Assembly (NCBI GenBank): GCA_017436125.1
Contig: JAFSDS010000073.1
Location: 1-63,192 of the forward strand
Length of the DNA: 63,192 nt
Direction of reading: 5' to 3'
Source of the DNA: Oscillospiraceae bacterium
GTDB lineage: Bacteria > Bacillota > Clostridia > Oscillospirales > Ruminococcaceae
Part shown: piece by piece, positions 9,723-17,534 of the stretch
Numbering within the stretch: the stretch's first letter is position 1
How the letters are laid out: each line of letters begins with the position of its first letter
Position numbers and translations under genes: made by a program
The notes under the pieces: generated by a model
What the model was told of the DNA's origin: nothing
Databases searched by the model: none
The model's input: only the letters and a program-made list of their open reading frames with translations

Positions 9723-10808
9723 ATGTTTGAATTTTTTGCGGGCGGAAGAACCGAACTTGGCGGAAATCATACTGACCACCAGGGCGGCTGTGTAATAGGC
9801 GCTTCGGTCGAACAGGGAATAACCGCCTTTGCGGATAAAAACAACACCGACTTCATCCGCATAGAATCCGAGGAATTCGGAAAAATCGAAATGGAAATAG
9901 GCGATACGGAACCAAGAGCGGAGGAGGCGGAAACCCCTTCTGCCCTTGTTCGCGGAATCATGAACTGCTTTATCGAAAGCGGAAATATCTTCGGCGGCTT
10001 TGATGCAAGCATAAAATCGGATATCCCCGCCGGAAGCGGAATATCCTCTTCCGCTGCGTTCGAAGTTCTTATCGGAAGGATAATAAGCGGTCTTTTCTTT
10101 GAAAACAGCGTTCCGGCGCTGCGCCTTGCTCAGTTTGGACAGCTTGCGGAAAACGATTATTTCGGAAAACCCTGCGGCCTTATGGATCAACTTATATGTT
10201 CCGTTGGCGGAACGGTTTTTGCGGATTTTTCGGATCCCGATATGCCCAAAATCAGAAAAATAGATTTTGATTTTTCAAAAAGCGGATATTCCGTTGCTGT
10301 CATAAACTGCGGCGCGGACCACGCAGACCTTACGGAGGACTATATCAAAATCGTTCGGGATATGGGGCTGGTTGCATGGAATATGGGCTATACAGTCCTT
10401 TCAGAAGCCGAGGAAGCGGAATTTATTGCCCAGTTTCCGATACTCCGCCAAAAATGCGGAGAGCGGGCGGTTATGCGCGCTCTGCATTATTTTGATGAAA
10501 CAAGAAGAGCAAGGGAAGAAGCCGACGCCCTTGAAAAAGGCGATATGGATGAATTTATAAGGCTTTATCGGGAATCCGCAGAAAGTTCCGAAACAAGGCT
10601 CTGCAACATCATTTCCGAAAATGAGCCGGAACATAAGCTCCAAAAAGCCATTCTTTCCGCAAGAGAGATTCTTGGAAATGCCGGCGGAGCAAGAGTTCAC
10701 GGCGGAGGATTTGGCGGAACGGCCCAGGCCATAGTTCCGGAAGAAATGGCCGCAGAATTTGCGGAGGAAATGGAAAAACAGGGCTTTGGGGTAATGTTCG
10801 TGCTTTAA
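9723..10808 (+). CDS. Galactokinase-like GHMP kinase
   Basis: This 361-residue protein is a GHMP kinase. It has the ATP loop IPAGSGISSSAAFEV and the C-terminal motif GGARVHGGGFGGTAQAIV. Near its N-terminus it carries GGRTELGGNHTDHQGG, which lines up with the galactokinase signature GRVNLIGEHTDYNGG, with Asn for Glu. Galactokinase makes galactose-1-phosphate from galactose and ATP. A clostridial galactokinase branch has this GRTE.GGNHTDHQ form, so the sugar may differ from galactose. ATG 9723 is chosen over ATG 9705 because GGCGAAGGG lies just before it and the fold begins at once. There are no Leloir-pathway genes alongside. Confidence 0.8.
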   Translation: MFEFFAGGRTELGGNHTDHQGGCVIGASVEQGITAFADKNNTDFIRIESEEFGKIEMEIGDTEPRAEEAETPSALVRGIMNCFIESGNIFGGFDASIKSDIPAGSGISSSAAFEVLIGRIISGLFFENSVPALRLAQFGQLAENDYFGKPCGLMDQLICSVGGTVFADFSDPDMPKIRKIDFDFSKSGYSVAVINCGADHADLTEDYIKIVRDMGLVAWNMGYTVLSEAEEAEFIAQFPILRQKCGERAVMRALHYFDETRRAREEADALEKGDMDEFIRLYRESAESSETRLCNIISENEPEHKLQKAILSAREILGNAGGARVHGGGFGGTAQAIVPEEMAAEFAEEMEKQGFGVMFVL

Positions 10809-10820
10809 AAAAGCCGGGAA

Positions 10821-10849
10821 TTGACCTTATGGCCCGATAATGGTAAAAT
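10821..10849 (+). promoter_or_regulatory. Probable sigma-A promoter for the DUF1294-rlmA pair
   Basis: TTGACC and TAAAAT are spaced 17 bp, placing the transcription start about 20 bases before the DUF1294 start codon. Confidence 0.6.
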
Positions 10850-10877
10850 AGTAAAAAAGCAAAAGGCGGATTTTTTA

Positions 10878-11141
10878 ATGGGTATGATCATTCTTTATTA
10901 CGTCGTCGTTAATGTCGTTGCATTCGGCATGTTCGGCGCGGATAAATATTTTGCAAAAAAAGATATGTGGCGCATATCCGAAAAAGCACTTCTCGGCGTT
11001 GCGGCAATAGGGGGCGCTTTTGGCGCTTTTGCCGGGATGGAAACTTTTCGCCACAAAACAAAACACGCAAAATTCACTGTAACGGTGCCGGTGCTCATGG
11101 CGGCGCATCTCGGCATTCTTGTTTATCTTTTTAAAGGCTGA
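10878..11141 (+). CDS. DUF1294 family membrane protein
   Basis: The 87-residue protein has three hydrophobic segments and the DUF1294 pattern: ADKYFAKKDMWRISEKALL, then GGAFGAFAGMETFRHKTKHAKF. The RHKTKH block is the conserved core of the family. The function of DUF1294 is not known; some members are fused to cold-shock domains. ATG 10878 is selected because AAAAGGCGG precedes it by seven bases; a longer frame from 10821 would start inside the promoter. Its stop overlaps the ATG of the next gene (TGATG), so translation is coupled to the methyltransferase. Confidence 0.8.
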   Translation: MGMIILYYVVVNVVAFGMFGADKYFAKKDMWRISEKALLGVAAIGGAFGAFAGMETFRHKTKHAKFTVTVPVLMAAHLGILVYLFKG

Positions 11142-11968
11142 TGAGCATTTACAGATGTCCGCTTTGCGGAAAAAAACTTATAAAGGCCGAACGCTCGCTT
11201 AAATGTGAGCACGGCCACAGCTTTGATATCTCCGCCGAAGGATATGTTCATCTTTTGCCGCCAAACAGGATGAATTCAAAGGTCCCCGGGGACAGTAAGG
11301 AAATGGCAGCTTCCCGCTCTGCGTTTCTTAACAAAGGCTACTATGAGCCCCTTTTGCTGGAACTTGAAAAAACCGTGCTCGAATATGTATCCGGTGAGGA
11401 ACCGGCGGTGCTCGACTGCGGCTGCGGCGAAGGATATTATACCGCAAGCATTGCAAAAGAGCTTAAAAACCGCATTTCAAAGGCCAAAATCGCCGGATTT
11501 GACATAAGTCGCCCATCCGTTAAGCGCGCCGCAAAGCGCACGAAGGATGTTGAATTTGCGGTGGCTTCCGTGTTCGATATTCCGGTTTTTGATGAAAGCT
11601 TTGACCTTTTGCTGAACGTTTTCAGCCCTTTGAGCATAGACGAATACAAAAGGGTGCTCAAACCGGTCGGGTATTACATATACGTTGTTCCCGCTGCCCG
11701 CCATTTATGGCAGCTTAAGGCGGCGATATACGACACTCCCTATGAAAACAGGGAAGAGGATACCCCTTATGAAGGTTTTGAGCATATCGAAACAAAAAGG
11801 GTGAGATATGAAACCCTTATAGAAACAAAAGAGGATATTTTTTCTCTTTTCCAAATGACGCCCTATTATTGGAAAACCTCCGCAAAGGGAAGCCAAAAGC
11901 TTGAAAAGCTTGAAAGCCTTAAAACGGAAGTTGCCTTTGATATCCACGTTTACAAAAAGATAAAATAA
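11141..11968 (+). CDS. rlmA: RlmA-type 23S rRNA (guanine-N1)-methyltransferase
   Basis: The 275-residue protein begins with a zinc-binding knuckle (CPLCGKKL, then CEHGHSFD). This is the diagnostic N-terminus of the RlmA family, which methylates G745 or G748 in 23S rRNA hairpin 35. An S-adenosylmethionine-binding Rossmann domain follows, with VLDCGCGEGYYT as motif I, AGFDISRPSVKRAAKR as motif II and LLNVFSPLSIDEYKRVLKPVG after it. The RlmAII/TlrB branch gives macrolide (tylosin) tolerance, but the branch cannot be assigned by eye. It overlaps the DUF1294 stop codon. Confidence 0.9.
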   Translation: MSIYRCPLCGKKLIKAERSLKCEHGHSFDISAEGYVHLLPPNRMNSKVPGDSKEMAASRSAFLNKGYYEPLLLELEKTVLEYVSGEEPAVLDCGCGEGYYTASIAKELKNRISKAKIAGFDISRPSVKRAAKRTKDVEFAVASVFDIPVFDESFDLLLNVFSPLSIDEYKRVLKPVGYYIYVVPAARHLWQLKAAIYDTPYENREEDTPYEGFEHIETKRVRYETLIETKEDIFSLFQMTPYYWKTSAKGSQKLEKLESLKTEVAFDIHVYKKIK

Positions 11969-11981
11969 AGGAGAAATTAAA

Positions 11982-12242
11982 ATGCATTACGATTACAAAA
12001 CAACCGGAACCTGCTCCAAAAAAATCAGCTTCGATATGGAAGCAGACGGCACCGTTCGCAACATTGTTTTCCTTGGAGGCTGCCCCGGAAACCTCCAGGC
12101 TATTCCGAAGATCCTTGAGGGCTGGAACGCAGACGATATTATCGAACGCCTTTCCGGAAACGACTGTGCAGGAAGAGGAACTTCCTGTGCGGACCAGCTT
12201 GCAAAAGCTCTTGTTTGGGCAAAAGAACAGGCAAACGCATAA
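11982..12242 (+). CDS. TSCPD domain protein (TIGR03905-type)
   Basis: This 86-residue protein matches the small stand-alone TSCPD family: GTCSKKISFDM near the N-terminus, GGCPGNLQAIPKILEG in the middle and CAGRGTSCADQLAKAL near the end. TSCPD domains also occur at the C-terminus of B12-dependent ribonucleotide reductases. The conserved cysteines (positions 11, 34, about 62 and 68) suggest metal binding or redox roles, but the function is unknown. It has a strong AAAGGAGAAATTAAA leader 14 bases after rlmA, suggesting cotranscription, and is followed by a terminator. Confidence 0.85.
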   Translation: MHYDYKTTGTCSKKISFDMEADGTVRNIVFLGGCPGNLQAIPKILEGWNADDIIERLSGNDCAGRGTSCADQLAKALVWAKEQANA

Positions 12243-12247
12243 TACAG

Positions 12248-12280
12248 AAACGGCGGAAAATTTCCGCCGTTTTTTCTTTT
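12248..12280 (+). terminator. Terminator after the TSCPD gene
   Basis: A 12-bp stem AAACGGCGGAAA/TTTCCGCCGTTT is followed by TTTCTTTT. Confidence 0.85.
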
Positions 12281-12322
12281 TATAAAGCCGAAAAATATAT
12301 TTTTAAAACCGCTTTTTTGCTA

Positions 12323-12351
12323 TTGACAACATGCTGTGCGGAGAATATAAT
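12323..12351 (+). promoter_or_regulatory. Perfect consensus sigma-A promoter of psuK-psuG
   Basis: TTGACA (12323-12328) and TATAAT (12346-12351) are separated by exactly 17 bp. Transcription would start near 12358, 45 bases before the psuK start. A full consensus promoter normally needs a repressor to be controlled. Confidence 0.85.
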
Positions 12352-12402
12352 ATAAGCAAATGTTTATTTAATTAAACTTTATTTTATAGGGAGGCGTTTT
12401 CC

Positions 12403-13488
12403 GTGACACAAAGGGAAAGGCAGATTCTCCAGCTTATTGAAGCAAATCCGATGATCCAACAGCAGGAAATTGCCGATAAACTCGGTATAACCCGCTCCTC
12501 CGTTGCGGTTCATATTTCGAATCTTACGAAAAAAGGCTGTATCGCCGGAAAAGGATATGTTTTAAGAACCGGAAGCTATGCGGTGGTTGTTGGCGGAGTA
12601 AATGTCGATATCTGCGGACGCTCCTTTGCTCCTCTTGTTGCAGAGGATTCTAACCCCGGTTCTTCAAGCACCAGTCTTGGCGGAGTTGGAAGAAACATCG
12701 CCCATAATATGAGCCTTATGGGTATTGATGTCCGCCTTCTTTCCGCCTATGGCGATGACCTTAACGGCGAAAGAGTTGCGGCGTCCTGTTCCGAACTTGG
12801 AATCGACCTCAGCCATGCGCTGCGTGTTCCCGGTGCAACAACTTCGACCTATATTTATATCACCGACGATAAGGGCGAAATGGCCCTTGCTGTTTCGGAT
12901 ATGGAGGTATGCAAAAAGATAACTCCCCAGTATCTTTCCGCAAACATGTCACTTTTACAGAATGCCCAGGTTGTTGTTGCGGATGCAAACATCCCGGAGG
13001 AATCTCTGAAATTCCTTGCGGAAAACCTTTTTGTCCCGCTTTTTATCGACCCTGTTTCAACAAAAAAGGCCGAAAAAATAAGGAGCATCCTCCCCAAGAT
13101 ACATACACTTAAACCAAACCGCATCGAAGCGCAGCTTCTTTCCGGCGTTCCGATAAACTGCAAGGAAGATGCGGAAAAAGCCGCGGAAGCTCTTATCGAA
13201 AAAGGAGTTCGCAGAGTATTCATCTCTATGGGCGGCGACGGAGTTTTTGCCGCAACGGCAAAAGAAAAAGTCTGGCACGGCATTATCCCCGGAAAAATGG
13301 TAAATACCACCGGATGCGGAGATTCCTTTATGGCGGCTCTTGTATGGGCATATCTTGAAGGAATGGATCTTAAATCCACCGCGGCCGCCGGTCTTGCCGC
13401 AGGATCCATTACAATGGAATCCGAAGAAACGATAAATCCGTTTATGAGTGCGGAAACCATTAAAAAAAGAATGAACACAAAGAAATAA
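12403..13488 (+). CDS. psuK: Pseudouridine kinase with N-terminal winged-helix domain
   Basis: The protein (361 residues) has two parts. Residues 1-55 form a winged-helix DNA-binding domain (QILQLIEANPMIQQQEIAD, then LGITRSSVAVHISNL). From residue 60 comes a PfkB/ribokinase fold with VVVGGVNVDICG, GGVGRNIAHN, and the catalytic anion hole NTTGCGDSFMAA (Asp as base). With psuG directly downstream, the likely substrate is pseudouridine, phosphorylated at the 5' position. The architecture is like E. coli YeiI rather than PsuK, which lacks the helix-turn-helix. The DNA-binding domain could regulate this same operon. Start is GTG 12403 after TAGGGAGGCG. Confidence 0.85.
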   Translation: MTQRERQILQLIEANPMIQQQEIADKLGITRSSVAVHISNLTKKGCIAGKGYVLRTGSYAVVVGGVNVDICGRSFAPLVAEDSNPGSSSTSLGGVGRNIAHNMSLMGIDVRLLSAYGDDLNGERVAASCSELGIDLSHALRVPGATTSTYIYITDDKGEMALAVSDMEVCKKITPQYLSANMSLLQNAQVVVADANIPEESLKFLAENLFVPLFIDPVSTKKAEKIRSILPKIHTLKPNRIEAQLLSGVPINCKEDAEKAAEALIEKGVRRVFISMGGDGVFAATAKEKVWHGIIPGKMVNTTGCGDSFMAALVWAYLEGMDLKSTAAAGLAAGSITMESEETINPFMSAETIKKRMNTKK

Positions 13489-13519
13489 AAACAGCAAAGT
13501 AAAAAAAGGAGAAATTAAA

Positions 13520-14440
13520 ATGAACCTCAACAAATTCCTCGACGTAAACGCAGAAGTTGCACAGGCCATCGCAGAAGGCAAACCCGTTGTTGCTCTTGAA
13601 TCCACCATCATCAGCCACGGCATGCCCTATCCCCAGAACGTAGAGACCGCTCTCAACGTTGAAAAGATCATCCGCGAAAACGGAGCTGTTCCCGCAACTA
13701 TCGCAATCATCGGCGGCCGCCTTAAAGCAGGTCTTACCCCCGAAGAGATCGGATACTTCGGCAAAAAAGGCCAGGCCATCCATAAAGCATCCCGCCGCGA
13801 CCTTGCTGTTCTTTGTGCAAGAGGCGAAGACGGCGCAACCACCGTTACTACCACCATGATCATCGCACACATGGCAGGCATCAAGATCTTTGCAACCGGC
13901 GGCATCGGCGGCGTTCATCGCGGCGCAGAAACCACCATGGATATTTCCGCAGACCTTGAAGAACTTGGCCAGACTCCTATGATGGTTGTTTGTGCAGGCG
14001 CAAAATCCATCCTTGACCTTGGTCTTACCCTCGAATACCTTGAAACCAAAGGCGTTCCGGTAATCGGCTACGGCACCGAGGAGCTTCCCGCATTCTACAC
14101 CCGTTCTTCCGGTTTTAAAGTTGACTATCGCATCGATACCCCCAAAGACCTTGCCGCAGCATTCAAAGCATCCGGCGATATGGGCCTTAAAGGCGGCATG
14201 CTTGTTACCAACCCCATTCCCGAAGAATATGCAATGCCCCTCGACGTTATCAACAACGCTATCGACACCGCTATTGCAGAAGCAGAGGAAAACGGCATCA
14301 AAGGCAAAGAGACCACTCCTTTCCTTCTTGCAAAAGTTTCCGAGCTTACCGGAGGCAACTCCCTTGCTTCCAACATCCAGCTTGTTTATAACAACGCAAA
14401 AGTTGCAGCACAGACCGCCGTTGAACTTTGCAATATGTAA
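13520..14440 (+). CDS. psuG: Pseudouridine-5'-phosphate glycosidase
   Basis: PsuG cleaves the C-C glycosidic bond of pseudouridine-5'-phosphate to uracil and ribose-5-phosphate, which recycles modified nucleosides from RNA turnover. The 306-residue protein matches the family over its whole length: VVALESTIISHGMPYPQN at the N-terminus, ATIAIIGGRLKAGLT, the Lys-containing active site region (ASRRDLAVLCARGEDGATTV), and FATGGIGGVHRGAETTMDIS. It lies 31 bases after psuK with an AAAGGAGAAATTAAA ribosome site. No pseudouridine transporter gene is next to it. Confidence 0.95.
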   Translation: MNLNKFLDVNAEVAQAIAEGKPVVALESTIISHGMPYPQNVETALNVEKIIRENGAVPATIAIIGGRLKAGLTPEEIGYFGKKGQAIHKASRRDLAVLCARGEDGATTVTTTMIIAHMAGIKIFATGGIGGVHRGAETTMDISADLEELGQTPMMVVCAGAKSILDLGLTLEYLETKGVPVIGYGTEELPAFYTRSSGFKVDYRIDTPKDLAAAFKASGDMGLKGGMLVTNPIPEEYAMPLDVINNAIDTAIAEAEENGIKGKETTPFLLAKVSELTGGNSLASNIQLVYNNAKVAAQTAVELCNM

Positions 14441-14450
14441 TAACTCTATA

Positions 14451-14485
14451 AAAAAAGAGCCTGCCAAAGCGGCAGGCTCTTTTTT
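14451..14485. terminator. Bidirectional terminator between psuG and the M20 peptidase
   Basis: A 15-bp perfect stem AAAAAAGAGCCTGCC around AAAGC has A- and T-runs on both sides, so it can stop both convergent transcripts. Confidence 0.9.
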
Positions 14486-14488
14486 ATT

Positions 14489-15931
14489 TTATAAATCGTA
14501 TCCTTTGATGAAAAGCTTGAAGAAGCGAACACCTTCCGCAAGGGCGGAAAGAGTTACGTTTTCGTTTACCGCATGGCAGGCGGCGTTCTGTTCATTGGTA
14601 AGACGAACAGGAGCAAAACGAAGGGCGTTTTCGCTGAGGGCATGGAAATGGCGGCAGTCCGTTCCGCCCATGATAACATAGGGAGCAACGCCGACGTCCG
14701 GGAACTGCTTTTTGATGCATTCGGTGAGGTAGGCGTATTCTTTGGAATGGATATTGGAAACGGGGGAAGCATCCCTTGCCTGAATGATCTCAATTTCGAG
14801 GTCATATTTTTTTGCGTATTTTTCAAGGACTTTAAGGCTCTCTTCACAGTTCTGGTGAACGCTGGTGCGAAGGTTTGCAATAAGATAGGGTTCCTTCGGG
14901 ATCACGTTGCAGGCATCGGAGCCTTTCATCATGGTGAAACAGCAGGTGGTTGAAAGAATAGCTTCGCCAAAGGGGGAAACTATCGGCATTACCGCCATAA
15001 GAAGGGGCTTAAAGAGCCAGATGTTTCCGAGAAGCATCCTCATACCAAAGCCAAAGGATGGAGCCATGGAATCGAACATCTCATAAACTTCCGGAATAAG
15101 TGCTTTTTTGAAGGGGCGTTTTTTCTCAATTTCGTTTGCAAAGGCAAAAAGTCTTGCGGCGGGGGTGTTTCTCGGCGGAGTGCTGCTGTGGCCGCCTTTT
15201 CCGCTGGCGGTGATTTTAACGTCCATGTATCCTTTTTCGGTAACGCCGATAACCGCATACTGGCGGTCCATGCCGCCGATGGGTCTGTCAACAATGGCAC
15301 CGCCCTCATCGATTACTATGGCAAGTTCTATGCCTTTTTCTTTAAGATAGCGAACAGCGGATGCTGCGCCGTCGCCGCCGGTTTCTTCGTTTATTGCATA
15401 TTCAAGATAGATATCGCAGGGAGGAACGAATCCTTCCGCAATAAGTTCTTCAAGAGCCTCAAGCTCAACAAACATGGTGCTTTTGCAGTCCATGGAGCCG
15501 CGGCCGTAAAGGTCGCCGTCAATAACTTCGCCGCTGTATGCAGGGCATTTCCAGCCGTGGTCGTTTGCGGGAACAACGTCCTGGTGGCCCATGAAAAGAA
15601 TGGGGCGGCGGGAAGGGTCAGTGCCCTGCCATCTGTAAAGAAGGGTTCCGTTAAGAACGGTTTTTTCAAAAGTTTTATGCACGTTGGGGAAGAGTTCTTC
15701 AAGAACCTCGTGGAACTTATAAAAATCAGAAAGGTCCTCGTCCTCGTTTTTTGAAACGGTGGGAACTCTTACCATATCGCCGAGTTTTTTTGCGCAAAGA
15801 TCAAGTTCTTCCTGAGTTATTTCCGTTTCGCATTTTTTGATTTCCGGCGCCTTGATGGCAAGGGTACGGATAACGGCGATTATGAGAAGAAGGGCGATTA
15901 TCCCGAGGATACCGAAAATTATGTACTGCAT
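14489..15931 (-). CDS. Membrane-anchored M20 family peptidase
   Basis: The 480-residue protein has an N-terminal membrane segment (residues 3-25), then an M20 di-zinc peptidase domain. Seen are the metal motif LFMGHQDVVPAND, GRGSMDCKSTMF with the bridging Asp, the catalytic AINEETGGDGAA, the VIDEGG ligand, the dimerisation domain with GKGGHSSTPP, and the last His in the C-terminal CHAVNE segment. The closest architecture I recognise is the PM20D1/carboxypeptidase S type, acting on N-acyl amino acids or small peptides. The signal anchor suggests the catalytic domain faces out. Start ATG follows GAGGAGGC. It is 12 bases downstream of the symporter gene, so one transcript. Confidence 0.85.
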   Translation of the reverse strand: MQYIIFGILGIIALLLIIAVIRTLAIKAPEIKKCETEITQEELDLCAKKLGDMVRVPTVSKNEDEDLSDFYKFHEVLEELFPNVHKTFEKTVLNGTLLYRWQGTDPSRRPILFMGHQDVVPANDHGWKCPAYSGEVIDGDLYGRGSMDCKSTMFVELEALEELIAEGFVPPCDIYLEYAINEETGGDGAASAVRYLKEKGIELAIVIDEGGAIVDRPIGGMDRQYAVIGVTEKGYMDVKITASGKGGHSSTPPRNTPAARLFAFANEIEKKRPFKKALIPEVYEMFDSMAPSFGFGMRMLLGNIWLFKPLLMAVMPIVSPFGEAILSTTCCFTMMKGSDACNVIPKEPYLIANLRTSVHQNCEESLKVLEKYAKKYDLEIEIIQARDASPVSNIHSKEYAYLTECIKKQFPDVGVAPYVIMGGTDCRHFHALSENALRFAPVRLTNEQNAACHAVNENVTLSALAEGVRFFKLFIKGYDL

Positions 15932-15943
15932 TCAAAAGCCTCC

Positions 15944-17338
15944 TCAGTCAGCAGCTTTCTGCGCATTGCGCATTTCTGCCATTTCTTTTTCGATGGGATG
16001 GAAAATTGCGATAACAAGCATAATTGCCGCAACGATAAGGGGTACCCAGCCAAGAAGGGCACAGATGGTATCAATGGCGCTCTGGGGCTGAACTTCAAGT
16101 TCCGCATTGAATCCCGCTGCACCGAGGGCGGCGGTCATTGCAAGGTTGACGCCCGCTTTTGAAAGTTTTGCCGCAAGGTTATCACAGGTGGAAACAAGGC
16201 TGTCTATGCGGCGGCCGTTGCGGAATTCGATAAGGTCGGAAAGGTTGTTGCGGTTGGTGTTGAAAAGAACAAAGGCAAATGCCATGGCAACAGCAACGGT
16301 GATTCCGTTGATATAAATGGTAACGATGGAATAGGGGTTGATGAGGAAGGGGATCTTGCCAACGATATAAATTATCGAGCCAAGAATCATGGTGTTTTTT
16401 CTTCCGAGTTTTTTATCAACGGGGATGCAGCCGAGAGTTCCGATTACAGAAACCGCAAGGAAAACCGCCATAATAGGTGTTGCGGCAGAGGCGGAACCGA
16501 GAACATAGGTTGCATAATAGTTTACGGTGCTCATGATAAGAAGGTTGAGTATGCCGTAGGCGATGATATAAAGGGCGTTCATAACCCAGCTTTTGCAGGC
16601 AAGAAGCATTTTGAAAACTTCGATGATGCCGAGTTTGGAATCATCTTCGGCTTCCTGCTGGATGCGTTCTTTGGTGGTAAAATAATGAACAAGGCTTCCG
16701 ATGATGCAGATGGAGCCCATTACTGTTGCGGCATATACAAAAGCGGCCTGGCCGGCTTCGTTAGACATTACGTTTCCGTTTGCATCAAGGCCGCCAAAGA
16801 GGTCAAGAAGAGGATAAAGAGCAACGCCGCCGATACCGGAACCGACGCAGCCGCCAAGGTTACGGGCAACGTTTATGGCTCTTCTGTCAGAGTCACGGTT
16901 GGTTGCAAGGCCGCCCATGCTGTTATAGGGAATGGCGGCAAAGGTATTGAAAAGCTCGAAGAGGAAATAAATCATTATCGCAAGAGCGAGCTTTAATCCG
17001 TATGCAACATCAAAACAGGTGAACATAAGAACAACGGTGACCGCCCATGGAACAGCGCACCAAAGCGCAAAGGGACGGCATTTTTCACCGTTTTTAAAGG
17101 TATGGTTAACGGCCCAGTATCCGACAAGGGGATCGTTTACCGCGTCCCATACAATGCCAAGCGCGGTTATCATACCGGCGTGTTCTATCTTTATACCCAT
17201 GACGTTAGTCAGGAAAAAGAGATAGAAAAGGTCCTTAAAGTTAAAAACTACGTTGCTGGCCGCCGAAAAAGTTCCAAAGCCGAATTTTTCGGCAAAGCCG
17301 ATTTTCGGGGTTTCAATATAAGTGCTCTTGGTTTGCAT
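15944..17338 (-). CDS. GPH-type major facilitator symporter
   Basis: The 464-residue protein has about 12 membrane helices and the features of the glycoside-pentoside-hexuronide:cation symporter group (MelB/XylP-like): the N-terminal EKFGFGTFSAASNVVF, the helix 2 motif GIVWDAVNDPLVGYWA, and AAIPYNSMGGLATNRDSDRRAI. Members bring in sugars with Na+ or H+. Here it heads an operon with an M20 peptidase, which hints at a different or conjugated substrate. Start ATG has AAGAGGCG upstream. The divergent neighbour is a PepV-like dipeptidase. Confidence 0.85.
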   Translation of the reverse strand: MQTKSTYIETPKIGFAEKFGFGTFSAASNVVFNFKDLFYLFFLTNVMGIKIEHAGMITALGIVWDAVNDPLVGYWAVNHTFKNGEKCRPFALWCAVPWAVTVVLMFTCFDVAYGLKLALAIMIYFLFELFNTFAAIPYNSMGGLATNRDSDRRAINVARNLGGCVGSGIGGVALYPLLDLFGGLDANGNVMSNEAGQAAFVYAATVMGSICIIGSLVHYFTTKERIQQEAEDDSKLGIIEVFKMLLACKSWVMNALYIIAYGILNLLIMSTVNYYATYVLGSASAATPIMAVFLAVSVIGTLGCIPVDKKLGRKNTMILGSIIYIVGKIPFLINPYSIVTIYINGITVAVAMAFAFVLFNTNRNNLSDLIEFRNGRRIDSLVSTCDNLAAKLSKAGVNLAMTAALGAAGFNAELEVQPQSAIDTICALLGWVPLIVAAIMLVIAIFHPIEKEMAEMRNAQKAAD

Positions 17339-17534
17339 ACCAACGCCTCTTTTCTTTTAACGCTGTAATTTGTTAAAGCGATTATATCACATAAGCCCGA
17401 AAAGTTCAACCTTAAATATATATAAAGCGCCGCGGTCTTTTTAACAAAATTTTTACACTTCCGTATTAACTTTTCCGCTTTAGTGTGATAGAATAAATTC
17501 AATGAAAATTCTTTCCGAAAGGGGTTTTGATAAA

